From Rhodocollybia butyracea (lineage: Eukaryota > Basidiomycota > Agaricomycetes > Agaricales > Omphalotaceae), in the NCBI GenBank assembly GCA_015501585.1, contig JADNRY010000090.1:1-64000 (forward strand): a stretch of DNA of 64,000 nt, read 5' to 3'. Both the position numbers and the translations under genes were made by a program. The notes under the pieces are model-generated. The model did no database searches. It saw only the letters and a program-made list of their open reading frames with translations, and had not been told where the DNA came from. This document shows positions 47,107 through 59,905 of the stretch, one piece after another (position 1 is the stretch's first letter; the number at the start of each line of letters is the position of its first letter).

Positions 47107-49057
47107 TATGAATGTAATGGAGTATAATAAAATACATCACATCAATCAATGCCTATCAGAACTTGTTACAGGAAAACTATTTCTATTCTTCAAAAGCTGT
47201 ATGCATAGATGCATTACTCCGGTCAATGATACCATATCTCGCCCGGGTCTGTACTCGGCCCACTACAGCAGATATTGTCTGCAGATCAGCTTGCAATCTG
47301 GGCATTCATCCTGCTATACTCGACAACTTCGGCTGCTGCACCCTTCCTCCAGGAACATGGTGTAATAAGAGCGATAAGTATGCTCCTGCTGCGAATGTCT
47401 CCCCAGAACTCTTTATCTGGAATATTGCAGGGCACAGTATTGTTGAGCTGGCCATGTGGAACGACCTGTCCGCCGATCTGCACCGGGAGAGTATACTATG
47501 GAAACGAGCCAGTTAGAAGACCGGAAAATATGCAGTAAACCACGCACCCACACATAGTTGTTGTTTCTCTCATTCTGGAGACGACCGGGAATTTTTGAAA
47601 CGGGAAACTTATCACCTCCTGGGGCGATGCGCACTTTGCGTCATGATACCCACCGGAAGGAGCTGCCAAGATTTTGACCGGGGAGAACCGCACATAGCAG
47701 CTTAGAATGTGAACAATGTACATGTTACCCGACGACAGCTTAAACCTTACTGTCTGGACTCTGAATGTGATGCCACTGGAGTGAACAGAATAGAAACAAA
47801 AGTTATGCCGACCGAAGCTACGCGAATTAGCACTGCTGAAATAAAGAATTTGCTGGATTGTAATGTGGTAGAAAGATGGGATTGTGGACAGGCTCTGAAC
47901 AAGCGACCATGATATTCATTGTCATGTGCAAGTATAGGCAGCAAGAAAATACTGCATGCAGGCAGTGCAATACCTGGTATCTGCTACTCCTTCAACGCAG
48001 TCGTATTCCAGCCTTACAGGGGCTGCTGGAACTCCTGCGATATTACAGACTCAACCCAGCCTTAATCTTCACAGCCAATTAGATGTCCAGAAGGGAGAGG
48101 TCAGGGACGGAAGGGCATCCATGCGCGCAAATCGAAGTCGAGAGAAGAAAGTGGGGGGTGTAGTCTCGGCACCCATAACTGAACGTAACTGATTCACGAC
48201 TGGACCTGACTGAATTTTTCAATTCTCGGGTGAACTCGCGGTGCATATCTCAATATAAATTGGCCGCCCAGTGTTCGTACAGGGAGAACCTCATAGTGGT
48301 CGAACCTCTGTAGTGGTCGAACCCCTGCCAAGCACCGGAGAACCATCTTTTCACCTGGGAGCCAGCCTTGAGCGATCTCTGACTGGCTCAAAAACCAAAG
48401 ACCGCACGAAAGCAGCAGGCGTCGGAGGATCAGTTATTTTCCAGCAGCGCACCACAGCGAAGAAGGCCCCATGTGGTGCTTCGCAGTATACCATACTATT
48501 GTACTATTCGTAAAGAACGAAGCAGAAAATAGCCAGCCCGGACAGGTATTTATCGGATTAACCAGTAGCCAAATTCGTCTGAGAGTTTAACAGTAGTCCG
48601 ATAGATACTGGCTGCAGAGAGCAGAACGGGCGCAAAGCTGTTTTTACCTGCGCGTACTGGGTACAATATTACAGTAATGAAGTGTTTAAAGACATCTGTA
48701 TAGAGAGGTTTGGGAGGAAGAGCAAAGATAAGGAAATAGCTGTACATCCTGCGGTAAAAGTATTGCGCATGGTACCTTAAAATATTACACTGTAACTGTT
48801 TGGTCTGGAAAGCTGGACAGCAAGGGGTGCACAGCGGTTCATCAGTTACGAACAACCGGCGGAAACAGACCTAGCTTCAATTAAAAGAATCACCACGCTC
48901 TGCTGAATCGAAAGTGTGCGCGTGTTACCGCCAGTAGGGGCCAGGGCTGTTCAACAATCAAGAAGTGTACCAGTGCTAGTCCGCCTGCGTACTTATTCAC
49001 ACCTCCCGAGACCAGGGGTTTGCAGACTCCATTTAATTTAAATTTTAGTTCGAGAAC
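47107..49057. other. Gap without a recognisable gene
   Basis: An open stretch at 47163-47516 (+) is protein-like but matches no family I know. A perfect-spaced 17-bp direct repeat (TAGTGGTCGAACCTCTG) lies at 48294-48327. The right end is the 5' flank of Z2. Confidence 0.35.
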
Positions 49058-49076
49058 TTTATCTTGATTAATTAAA
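49058..49076 (+). promoter_or_regulatory. Conserved 19-nt element upstream of Z2
   Basis: Identical to the element at 15056-15074 and followed by the same GCTTC/TTTCTAAAAGAT stretch. A TATATATA box lies about 35-40 bases before the Z2 ATG. Confidence 0.5.
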
Positions 49077-49345
49077 GGACATGCTTCCTTTCTAAAAGAT
49101 GTATTCATTACCGAGATTGCGATTCTTGAGGCTAATCGGAACTTGTAGCATCAACTTATACATACAGTACTTATTTGATTCCAAGCACTTCACGATCACT
49201 AGTTCTGAATAAGTCTTAATGCTTTTTCAGAGATTAAAATCTGGGTGGGTCTGCAGACTGCAGAAACAACCTGCTGAAAAGCTGAAGTACCCGTATAAAC
49301 TGACTATATATAGCTGGATTTTACAGGGACTAGATAACAACTTTC

Positions 49346-51300
49346 ATGGCGGACACCTCCACATCTAACATTAATCTTTCTGACACAGATAACAAGGTTA
49401 GTTCAGCACCTACTACTGGAGTGACCGATATTTACCGCATTACAGAATGAAGAATCTTCCGTATTGCAGGCTTTCCAGGAAATTGACTTCCAGAACGGAA
49501 CCACCCTTTACGATCAGGTTGAGGCAGCCGGAGATAAACTCCTTACCAGTCTTTCTCCGTTGACCGCGTCGTTGAATCACGCGTTGTTGACGCATTCGAA
49601 GCCTATTCCTGATCCGACTACTACCATGATCCGTCGATGTTCCGGCCGCCAAGGTCTTTGGATTACTTCTGAAAACCACGACCTTGTGTTGGTGTCTATG
49701 GTTGCCCAGATTAGTCCTGACGCTTCGGACTCCAAGGTCGGTACGTACTTGGATATGACTCCTGGATTCAGCGGAACGGTGATTTATTGTTTAACACATA
49801 TAAACATTGTTTTATTAAACTTTACCAGATAGGGATAGACTCTTTGCGAAGAGCTTGTGCCAAAATCTACGTAGCTCATCCATATGCGCCTCAGCCGAGC
49901 TCAGATGAACAACAGAAGATTTACGACGGAAACAAAGAGCGTTTTTTTGAGTTATTGAACTTCCTCCAGGTTAATACCACGCAATACGTTGACCATAATG
50001 GCAAAGAAGACAGTATGTCCGAGTTTAATCTTGCCTGGTTAACAGCACTGAATAATCTAAAGGGAGGATATATCCTAACCGCAATGAACCTTTAGGTATA
50101 ATTACTTGGGTAGACATTCACAGCTTGGGGCATTATGGTCTTGTATGCAAAACATTGAACATCTTCGAAAATGTGCCTTCAAACTCTCACAAGACGAAAA
50201 CTTCTATGCAGCTTATGAATTTCAAAGGGAAGCTTCCGGACCCTAGTGAGTTATTTTACATATCGAAATTACCCTTACTGAGAAAAATTTCGTACAGAGA
50301 AACTTCGAGCTGCGGAGATGGAAAAGAATCTCAAGGCTATGGAAGTTGAGGCCCCTATCGAAGGTATTGTCACGTTCACAAATGGTCAAACCCGGGAATT
50401 AATTTTCTTAAAGACGTCAAAATTGTCGACAGGAAGTTGGGCCACTGGCCTGACCCTGATGGTATCATTCATTCTTTGGCTGAGCATAATGATTTTTTCG
50501 GAAGTCAAACTGCGTATCCCAGACATGTACGACCCTCAGGGAATACTAGTTCACCCGATTGACTACGAAGAGCTCTTTAGTCCTGGGTCTATGGTCCATG
50601 TTACGTTGAGCTTCAGGATGTGCGTCAATCCAGTGAATAAATTGTGTTTGTCCCATTAACATTAGCGCAATATAGGTGGGATATAACCCGCACCTTGAGC
50701 GGCGGACCCATCAACAAACCAAATCGGTTATGCTCAAATGTGATTGAGAGCATGCGGCTACTTTCCGATGATGCCGACGATTTACGACTCTGGTTGCATG
50801 AGGATGCTATAAAGGAAAGGAACAGAATTATCCAGGAACATGATAGCAAGGAAGCTGCAAAGGCAGTTCGGGAGGAGATTGAGAAAGAGGAAATGATTCG
50901 TGCGGAAGAAACCGCTTTGAAAGTCAAGGTGGTTGCTGATCAGAAGAAGAAAAGGCTAGCAGATCTTCGCCTCCAATCTGCGGCTACATCAGTTATTGCC
51001 GCTGATGAGACAACTCCGATGGACTTAGATTCCACCTCTTCGACCTTGCCATTCTCAGAAGTTGGTCACATCCAAGCAGTCGGACCTGCTACTCCCTCTA
51101 CTTCGGCACTTTTGAACAGCGGAGAAAGTTCCTCTCCCAACAAAAGAAAACCAGCAGATGTTGTGGCTACCGGGGCTAAAGTAAAAGGTCGAACAGATAA
51201 CAAACGAGCCAAACGGGGTGCAGACTCCACTACTTCTGCCAATACCAGCGTGCAAAATGCAGTCCAAGTTGATATGGAGGTTGACTTAAGGCTGACTTAA
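49346..51300 (+). pseudogene. Unknown family Z, copy 2 (one frameshift in seven-exon gene)
   Basis: Same exon plan as Z1: 49346-49396, 49446-49778, 49829-50012, 50063-50245, 50298-50363, 50414-50619 and 50676-51300. All introns are at identical codon positions. Exon 6 has six T at 50493-50498 where Z1 has five, which shifts the frame just before the VKLRIPDMYD segment. Removing one base would give 548 residues, but as it stands the frame ends soon after. The rest is well preserved, including VHPIDYEELFSPGSMVHVTL, the charged helical segment and basic tail (NKRKP, NKRAKRG). The good state of the rest suggests a very recent lesion, polymerase slippage correction, or a sequencing error in the poly-T. 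Confidence 0.72.
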
Positions 51301-52511
51301 TACTGGTTTAAAACATTTTGTAGTATAAGGAACTCGAGAAACTGTACAATATAAAATACCGAAACTGTTGAACAACTCAATAAATTAACTTATGGTTCTT
51401 AACTGAACAGGTCGCCTATCCAGCTAACCTAGTGAGAAGTTCTCATGTGGTGAAGCCTCATAAGAGCAGAGGGCCGCCCTGGAAAGGAAGTGTAAGTGGG
51501 AATCGACGTCATCCTCAACCAATACTGTTCTCATGGGGAGGATGTAGTTTTTTATTTTAAATTTTGTTTAATCATATTTACTCACATTCGCGCGATGGCT
51601 TATGATAGCAAGCACAGTCAGTACTACCCAGAAAAAGCCTGGACCGTCACGATAGATATTTCTGCCGGCAGCGATAACTTCCTAGAGGAACAGGACGGGA
51701 GCGTGCTCTCCGCCAGATTACGCACCGGTCGGCGCTGTGGTGGATGAGTAAAGTAAAGTAGGTGATGTATGTAAAGAAATGGAGAGATGAGAGAGACGAA
51801 ATAGGGAGATAGATGTTAGAGAAATGAGAGAAAGCGAAAGAGAAATGGAGAATGATAGATAGAGTGGAAAATAACTGAGAAATGTACGAGACAGAGCAAC
51901 GGGAAACTACTCGTCTTCCTCTTATGGTAAGTCCGGTAGGTCCACGAGAATGTGGTGGAAGCGTTTACTTTCGCCGACATATAGAAAAAGGTGCCGTAGA
52001 AGCTTGTGTGATGTGAGGAGGGAGCTCATTCTCCAGTGCTTCCTGCTGACGATCAACCGTAGACGATTCCTCGCCTCCCGATGAGGACGTAGTGAGTGTA
52101 CGAGATCCCCCGGAAAAAAAAAGAAGTCTGATATTTCCATGTAGACTAAAGCTAGAGGAACTCCAGCGTCTGCTGACACCCGAAGCTTGGATAAGTGAAG
52201 GCTACAAATTAAATGGTATTCACAAATCCAGTCTGTGAATGATCACTGCAGGACAAATACAACGCACCTCAGAAGATGCCACACAAATACCTGAACTTTT
52301 GCACATGATGCTGAGGGCAGAACCGCAAAGAGGAATCTGAAGTGCAGCCACTAACATACATATGTCTTCACGAATAAATCCACTTCAGTATATTAAGATC
52401 GGAGTCAGTATTTACTATTTCCTGTAAGGAGGTGAACGATATGTACTTAACGACTGCAAGACAAAACAACTTATAAAGAACACAGCAACAATACTTCAAT
52501 CTTCAGCCAAA
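51301..52511. other. Gap; purine-rich tract
   Basis: Between Z2 and the zinc-finger gene. 51770-51900 is strongly purine-rich (GAGA-type) on the plus strand. No gene is recognisable. This is only 1.2 kb, against 9 kb in copy 1, where the retrotransposon and X3 lie. Confidence 0.45.
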
Positions 52512-53351
52512 TTAACACTTCGTAAACATCTCAAAGTCCTCGGCAGACAAGTGTCGAAAGTTCCCACTAGCTCTGGACTCAGGAACATCGGAGTCATGAC
52601 CTTCAGACTTCGGTACTTTACAATCGAACCTCTTGTTGTGTCTCACCTTACCAACAAGATCGGTGAATCCTTGACCGCATACGCCGCACCAGAATTCTTT
52701 GGTACGTAAAACTTGAGCAATATTCTAAACCAATTGGTAAACACTTACTTTGAAGGCTGAGATGCGTCCGTATGTGGTTACGATAACTCCCCTCGCGGGT
52801 AAATTGCTTGTGACAATCCGGACACTCAAAGTTTGGTGGTAGTATAAGGCTCTGCAAGAGTTTGAGGTGTGAGGTCTCTACATTTTCGCGCAGAGGCGTC
52901 GAAGAACGAGCACCGTAATGAACGAATGAATCTGAAGTGGTGTGGGTGAAATGACCGCCGAATGTCATCGAAGTGGACTGAGTACAACTCCCATCGTACG
53001 ACGTTTGACAATTTGAGTGGAGGCAAGAACGCGAACAAGCAGCCGGAGTAGGCGGTGGTTGAGGGATTGAGCTATGGTACGGGACGTCGAAGTGGAGTTC
53101 GTACGTAGTCGGAGTTGTTGGTGTAGCGTGCCCACCGGGATAACTTTGCTGATAAATATTATTACACATAGGAGCATAAATGTATGCACCTATCCTCGAT
53201 TGATCTTTCCTGATATATGATTTCAGAAGATGAAGGTGATAAACGGGAACTTTGAACAATAATCAACTCACGAAGTGGCCTGTATCCTTGACTTATTATA
53301 CGAAGCAATCTCTTCAGCACTTTTATGACTTTGTGAATAGTCTGAATTCAT
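52512..53351 (-). CDS. C2H2 zinc-finger protein, copy 2 (at least 241 aa)
   Basis: Supported exons are 53351-53272, 53209-52749 and 52696-52512, with GTGAGT and GTAAGT donors and agreeing phases. Finger 1 is CPDCHKQFT...HIRTH (C2H2, spacing 2-12-3). The second, after the last intron, is CGVCGQGF...H followed by Cys five residues later (C2HC). The end SAEDFEMFTKC matches AEDFERF of copy 1. The last intron is at the same codon in both copies and both end in TACCAAAG. The ATG at 53351 is the first in-frame Met, but the frame is open upstream. Sequence to about 53.74 kb resembles the upstream exons and introns of copy 1, so the true gene is probably longer. Likely a DNA-binding regulator. Confidence 0.68.
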
Positions 53352-54291
53352 GTTCAGTGTCGAACGATCGAATAGAGCACCGCCGGAAGATGGAACTTGT
53401 TTCAGCTTGTCTTGGTATTCAATCGTTTATTTAGAACGAGGGATAACCATAACCATATGTTCTGACTCACAAAAGCCATCGAGTTTGTCGTCTCCTTTTG
53501 GACTACGCTGAAGAAATACACCGAACCATGCGTCGCAATCTTTTCCACTGCCATTCAACACCCGAAATAAGTGAAGAGAAAGCGGAAGAATGAAAACTGT
53601 CCTACAATATCGCTGATGTCGAAGTACTTCCCGAACGAAGGTCCGTATCGGCAACGCCTACTATTCGTAAGAGTGAGGGTTAATTGCACCTACCCTATAA
53701 AACTCACTTCTCGCGACTAAATGCTTAGCATGTCTATTACCCTTTCCATTCGACGTAGGTGGAGAAAGTGTTAACTGGTTAACAGAGCATCTACATAACA
53801 AGTAATTTAGTTATTGAAAAGGGGTTTCACAACAAAGACAACGCACACTGGAACTTTCGTGAATTTCTGTCCGCCGTCACTTCGAACGACGTTGGGTTGC
53901 GGCACCACCAGAGGGACTATCGATATGGTATTGATTTTGATTGGCGTCGGTTTCCCTCTAAAGTAATGTACTGTTCTAATTTGTGAACTCTTACAGACAA
54001 GTAGCAGCATTGCACTTACTTGCGAGCACATCATGAATAGGGGGCAAAGTTGTCATCGAGGCGTAATCATGAGGCGTATTTTAGCAATGAGGTATAAGGG
54101 GGAGTGAAGGAGAGGTATTGGAGGAACAGGAAGCATATATTGTCACGAAACCAGATCTTCTTTTTCAAGATACGGTCTATGTCCTTTCAGACACTGCGGT
54201 GACGAATATTTGTACGATTCGAAGGTCCCAAAAGATTGCCCTCACTTGACGGTTCTCTTGCTGGTTACCAGTTCCAATAGATCAGAACTGA

Positions 54292-54332
54292 GATTAGATC
54301 AAAGGGAGTTTCTAGGCTTTAAGGACCCTGCA
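54292..54332. promoter_or_regulatory. 41-nt element shared upstream of both zinc-finger genes
   Basis: Second copy of the element at 28355-28395, one mismatch in 41 bases, lying about 0.9 kb upstream of the supported zinc-finger start. Confidence 0.5.
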
Positions 54333-54890
54333 AACTATATCGTTCGAATATCTCGGTGACAAAAAAAAAAGTATAGACTGACCAAATCGTTGTACATCCT
54401 TCAATCGACAAAGCTCGAGCTTTTCAGCGCTCATGAACGAGTACAATGTTTGCCAATCAAGAAATATTTGGCCTGTAGGAGTTCATCCGAACAGCAACAC
54501 GGGCTGAATCGAGCTCACAGTTAACGGCGACCACTTGCTACTTCATATTGGCGAACCTGGATTCTCGTGGCACAAACATGCTTCCATACCTACTCACCCA
54601 AAGGCTACAACAGCATCGTTATGTCTCAGCCCCGCTTTCGCAAACACATTAGCACCGACCATTCTGTTTTATCTCATTAGTAGAACAAGGATTGCATCCA
54701 AGAAAAAACAGTAATCACTACTTACAGAATTGCCAGAATTGTTCTCTACTGTGGGCTTTCGTTAGCCAGTGAAGCACGGCTTGATCGTGAGCAAGTATTA
54801 ATTTAAGCTCAACGGAGTTAAGTAATTGTATGTGATTCCGAGGACTCTATAACTCCGCACGTGGAAGGAGGGAAGGAAGGTTTTTAATGT

Positions 54891-54952
54891 CTTGCTTCAG
54901 CCGGCTCAATGGATGTGCCGTCTCGCTTCAGCCGGATCAATGGATGTGCCTT
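54891..54952. repeat. 31-bp direct repeat, two units
   Basis: Units at 54891 and 54922 share GCTTCAGCCGG, one substitution, then TCAATGGATGTGCC. Confidence 0.7.
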
Positions 54953-57939
54953 ATTTGCCGGTTCTGATCACAAATTTTCAGGCTCAATTTCCACTGCGTC
55001 AACACTTCTTTCATAACGATCGGTCTTCAATCGTCGTCAACCATTATCGATTCAATAAGTGCTAGTTACTCTTCCCTTTCTTTCATTTGTGACAGTTGAA
55101 TCTGTCTGGTAATGGAGAAGACTGTTACTTCGATGAATAGCGCCTTTCACAGTTATTACAACCGCGTACGTACTACTATGTTCGCACTTCCAAACTGCAG
55201 AGCCTCTACCACTTGATCAACCAAAACTTACAACTTCAGTGTACAATTCAGTGTAGATTCGGTGTATTGCCACTGGCGTACAAACGCAGAGCTTATACTT
55301 CTGCAGTTATAAATTGTGCGAAGCGATAAGCACTGCTCTACTCCTTCGCCGCTGTTTCCTACACACCGTTCGGTTCGGGTATAATTCCCGTACGTTGTTA
55401 CTCGACCGGCCTTGTGCGATAGTCTACTTGATATGCAACTTGGATTCTTAGTCCTGCGATATTCCTTTGTAGGTCGTTGTCATATCTGGTACCGAGGGTG
55501 TCTCAATGGACTAACATGGCTCCTGCTTCCTTGTTGCTTTCCAATTCGAAACCGTTACGCTTTCGACTGCTCAGACTTGTTCAGGTGAGAAAAGATTCAA
55601 TGATGTATTGTCCTCTGCCCTTATCCATCTCTCGGTTTGTGAACAACTACTTTCAGTGCATATTCTGGCAGGACTTTGTACCCTTTGTACGCTTCCGGAG
55701 GCGTACGACCATCTCCTCTAAATAGCTACAAACTACGAGGATTCCGGCGGTCCTTGGAACGGATGCTCAGCATAAGTACGTCTTGCGTTCTGTTTTTTTT
55801 TGAATTTTTTCGTCTGTGGTTGCCGCTGGTTCTACTTCAAACTTCGGTTTGCTTGTTATACTGGTTCCTTGCTCGTCGCTGATGCTCCTTCGCTAGAACA
55901 CAACCTAATCACTTGGCCTGTGAATACAACATATGCACATTGATCAAAGTATTCATCGATTTACTTTCATTCTAAAAGCGCGGAATAATTAGCAGTTGTA
56001 CTTTGACTATGATAATGTTTGAGTAGGAGGAAGCTATATGTACTGTTGGTGCAGAGTAGAATGTAACACATAACGGAAACGCGGTCACGCTCTCTTCTGC
56101 ATTATGCAGCTCATTTTCGCTCAGAGTTCGTTTCCGAGAGAGAGCCAGCCTCACCTACAATTCCTCGTTAGCCTTCGGCCAAAACCGATAATGCCGGAAG
56201 CGCGAATACGGACTTCACTTCTCTAATCGAAAACAACGTTTCCCAGAGCAGCGGTCAAAGACAGGTGAACCATGCGGTACTTATTATTCGCGAAAGCCTT
56301 GATTATGTGTTAAATCAGGAGACAGGATAGTTGAACCAGAACTATAGTCGCAGTTCGTTTCTCCTACTAAACCTCTTTCTAACGCCGATGTCGTGGAGCG
56401 TTTACCCTTGCTGGTGGTGATTGACATGAATGTCGATCAACGTTGAGGAAATTGAGCGTGACCTACCGATTTGCTGGACAGGGGTTGTTTCCTAATGTAG
56501 TAGCGGTAACGGCTGTGGTGATACTAGATGCGGATTTGCAGAATGCAACACTTCAGAGGTTAGTTATATAGTGCCATCGCATTCTACGCACAGAGGTCGG
56601 GTACAGAATAGTAGGGGAAAATTTGCAAAGTTTCGTATCTTTCGGGTTGATCCCGACATCTGACGTGGTGAACTAGGTTGGACAAGTACAATAATTGATC
56701 CGTTGTGGAAAACGTAGGAGGAGAGTTAGTATGTAAAGATAAACGAATCGAATGGCCCACTGGAGTTTCACATATGCGATGCGTCGGGTAAGCTTCAAAA
56801 GCTTCGGTTGGTCATATGCAGTGCCGCAAAACTTCCATGAGGAGAACATTACAACCTGTGGCCCACAACCTAGCCGTCCGAACACCGACTTCACGTAAAC
56901 CAACAGCGACAGATGAAAATGTTCGGGGACGGAGTACTTCATATCGGACCTAAACAATACGATGAAAGAATGAAAGACGTTTCGTGCCCAGGGGGAACCA
57001 GGAGTACGTTCACCAATGTTCAAGGTCATTCGGAGTCTTCTGATGCTAAGATCTTGGATGGACTGCTGACCTGTCTCGGTGGTGTGCATATTGAAGAAGC
57101 AACAACATAATCGATTATCTGTTACGACATAGATGTATGGAAGATAGCTTGAGCTATTTCATCCACAGCACGAGCACCTTGGACTCGGGTGTTCGAAGAG
57201 ATTACTGATAGCGGAATCCATCACAGTTATAAATGTGAGAACAAGCTGTTACGTTGAAAGGTCTGGAATGCCTGACGAAAGTTTATTCCTACAGTAACGC
57301 GTACTTTTGAATGAGACTCACTTTCAAACCGTCAGTCGCTGAGCGGTTTTTCCCTTCTTTGTCTACTTCTTCACAACCAAAAGGGTTTCACAGCCATTCC
57401 TTGCAGTGGCATTGATCCTTGAAAGAGTGGAATGTAAGCATAAATTGATTTAGGCACAATGTATTCAACATACGCAACTGGTTTTCGTTTCGTTTACTGA
57501 GTTCCCAATCACTTGTCGACATCGCACCTCGAATCAACTAGTGCCACCTCAAGCGATGCGGGTAGATGAGATAACACAACAACGCGTACTTGAAGAATTT
57601 CAAGTGGAACTCATGATCAATCCCTAGAGCCTGTTCAGTCGCTAGAGTGTCGTCGTTGTTGTTGGTTGGGAAAGCCTGAAGCTAAGAGCGAGTTTACGCG
57701 ATCGGCGCCTAACCAGTGGGCGTCTAACGTCTTCAACACAAACCGTTACCACAACTTCTGAGTAAGTGAACAAGTTGAGAATTAAAGTCTCTTGGGTCAT
57801 AATTTTCTTTTCGATTATAGAACGTTGTTCCAAAAAGTTCATTCATTGAAAATTTCTGTTGTAGTCTTGAAGTAGAAAGGTATGTGATTGAAGTCGAAGG
57901 TTTATCTTAAGATGTCTCCCTAAAATACCAACGTTTAGT

Positions 57940-58383
57940 ATGCCGCGCACCATAGATGACTATGCTCCCCAGAATACGGTTTCTACAACGGTCGATTTGC
58001 CACAGTCTGCTTCTATAACATTGGTCAACACGTTAACGCATGACGAACTTCGACGCATGATATACGAAGATCCTGAAATCAAAGAACTGGAAGCACAAAA
58101 TGAAGAACGGCGGAATCTGCTTTTTAGTCTTGCTGACGAGCGGGCAGACCAGCTGATGGATGTTTATAAAGAGCTGGCCGGAACCTTTGACAACGCAATG
58201 GCGGAGCTGCAGAAAAAACATGAGGCGCTCGTAGAACAGAAAGCATTGGTGGATCTTCTACGCAAACAATTAGAAGAGAAGACGGAGAGGTGCGAGGTTT
58301 TGCAATCAGAAGTTCTTCGACTTGAAAAGATGAAAGAAGTCCAGGAGGAGGAGAACAATAGATTGAATATGTTGTTGGGTTAA
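57940..58383 (+). CDS. Small coiled-coil protein (147 aa)
   Basis: A single open exon from ATG to TAA. Residues 1-45 are polar; from about residue 46 to the end the sequence is a long charged helix with heptad-like Leu/Met spacing (IKELEAQNEERRNLLFSL, MAELQKKHEAL, LLRKQLEEKTERCEVLQSEV). There is no membrane segment and no known domain. Such proteins usually dimerise. It has no paralogue in the window and no clear partner; its intact frame is the main reason to call it. The function is unknown. Confidence 0.55.
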   Translation: MPRTIDDYAPQNTVSTTVDLPQSASITLVNTLTHDELRRMIYEDPEIKELEAQNEERRNLLFSLADERADQLMDVYKELAGTFDNAMAELQKKHEALVEQKALVDLLRKQLEEKTERCEVLQSEVLRLEKMKEVQEEENNRLNMLLG

Positions 58384-59905
58384 CGAAACCTCCGCGTAAT
58401 TTTTAAACAACTAATACGGTCATTTTTTGCACTCGAACAGTGATGTTGTCGGTTATTTTTGTAATTCCATACAGTTCGTCAATCAGTGATTCGACTTAAG
58501 AACGAAAGAAGCAACTGCGACGCTATGTGCCGACTGAAAGCTTGGACTCTTGTCTTGCAGTTCTTGGCCTCTCGGAAAACAAGCAGCCATAATCGCTTCA
58601 TTGTTCCTTCAGCGGTTAGTAACAGAAATATCTACACTTTCCACCTAATTCTTGCTCCAGTTCCCTTATAAGAAAGTTACCGCTACTAACAGGTGTTACA
58701 TCATGATTCAAATCCGGAGAGATGCTGTTCTCTTCGGAACTTTGACTACTTAAAACTTTCATCAGACATAACAGCACCGCCCAAAATTTTTGAACCCCAA
58801 CAGACGGCCTGCGGTTGAAAGTACCTCCAGGAACCCTATCCCGATGCAGTAAAAGCCTTAATCGTTGCATCCTCCGCCACCTCCGCATGAATGTGCCTAT
58901 ACACAAGTCAAATCTTAACCAAGAGCTCATCCGAAACCAGCGGACCAAACGTATCAAAATTTTGGTCTGGCCACCGCAGTCTTGACTCCGGAGAAGTCAC
59001 AACACAAGTCTTAACAAACGGAGGATAGCAATGGTGCCCTTGACCTTTGATACGATCGCGAGAAGAAACAACAGAAAGGAGCTACCCCAAGAGATGCCTC
59101 TCTCACATCGCTGTAGGTACCTGTGCTCACTGATGGCGCTGAAAATGTGCGCGGACAGGCGCCAGGTGAAAATGAACGCAGTAACATTCCTACCATATAT
59201 TCCTACCCATTGGTCTTGTCAAACAGCGTTCTTAGTTATCATCTCTGACAATCGACCCAGACTCCAGGAAGAGGAGTAAAAATGACAGAACTTATCGGAG
59301 TGGGTTTTCTTTCTGTATACTCCTTCAATTCTGATCTGTAATGACAAGTGTTTCTGTAATTTTCAGCATATGAACTCTCCCCTTTTGCATAGCTCTTCGC
59401 CCACTTTCGAATATGCACGTCCCATAGACATGCTCCTCAACCAACATAACATAACATAACATCCTCTCTGTGCAAATCCACTGTACCGGAAACGACCGGG
59501 ATGGAACGTCCGAAGATGTGAAGCCACTTGGAAGCCACAGTAGACCCGGACTCATGTCGAGGTCATGGTCTTAACCGAATGGAACCTTGGTCCTCCTAGG
59601 ATAGAAATGAATATCAACTTGTAAACTCGTAAATATCTTCCTTCATTTTCTGATTGACCCCAGAGAAGTAGAAGCCGCAAGGAAAGCAACGTTCCGTGTC
59701 AATGTGTAATGATGGCGCACACGATAATCCTTGACTCTTTAAACTTAACGTTTGTCAGGTGCTCTGTCAAAATTTCGTGTCCTAGTATTTATATATTGTG
59801 GTACAAGGTTTTTAAGAAGTATTGTTTCAAGGCGTAATTACCGTGCAGAATGCATACATTGCATCCGTACATAACTTGGATGAAGAAGCGCCGGAATTCT
59901 TGCCT
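58384..59905. other. Gap without a recognisable gene
   Basis: Short frames only. A pentanucleotide ATAAC run of about four units lies at 59443-59462. Confidence 0.4.

Larger units (their letters stand above)
53352..57939. other. Zinc-finger gene 5' region, then gene-poor
   Basis: Up to about 55 kb there are dispersed matches to 27.5-29 kb, including the 41-nt element at 54292-54332. A 31-bp direct repeat (GCTTCAGCCGGCTCAATGGA...) occurs twice at 54891-54952. From 55 to 57.9 kb only unassigned open stretches occur, such as 56673-57089 (-). Confidence 0.4.

Noticed and set aside
50493..50498. Programmed frameshift site in Z2
   Set aside because: Z1 reads through the same place with one T fewer and no shift, so a mutation or sequence error is simpler.
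56673..57089. Minus-strand gene of 138 codons
   Set aside because: An open frame without recognisable domains, paralogues or flanking signals.
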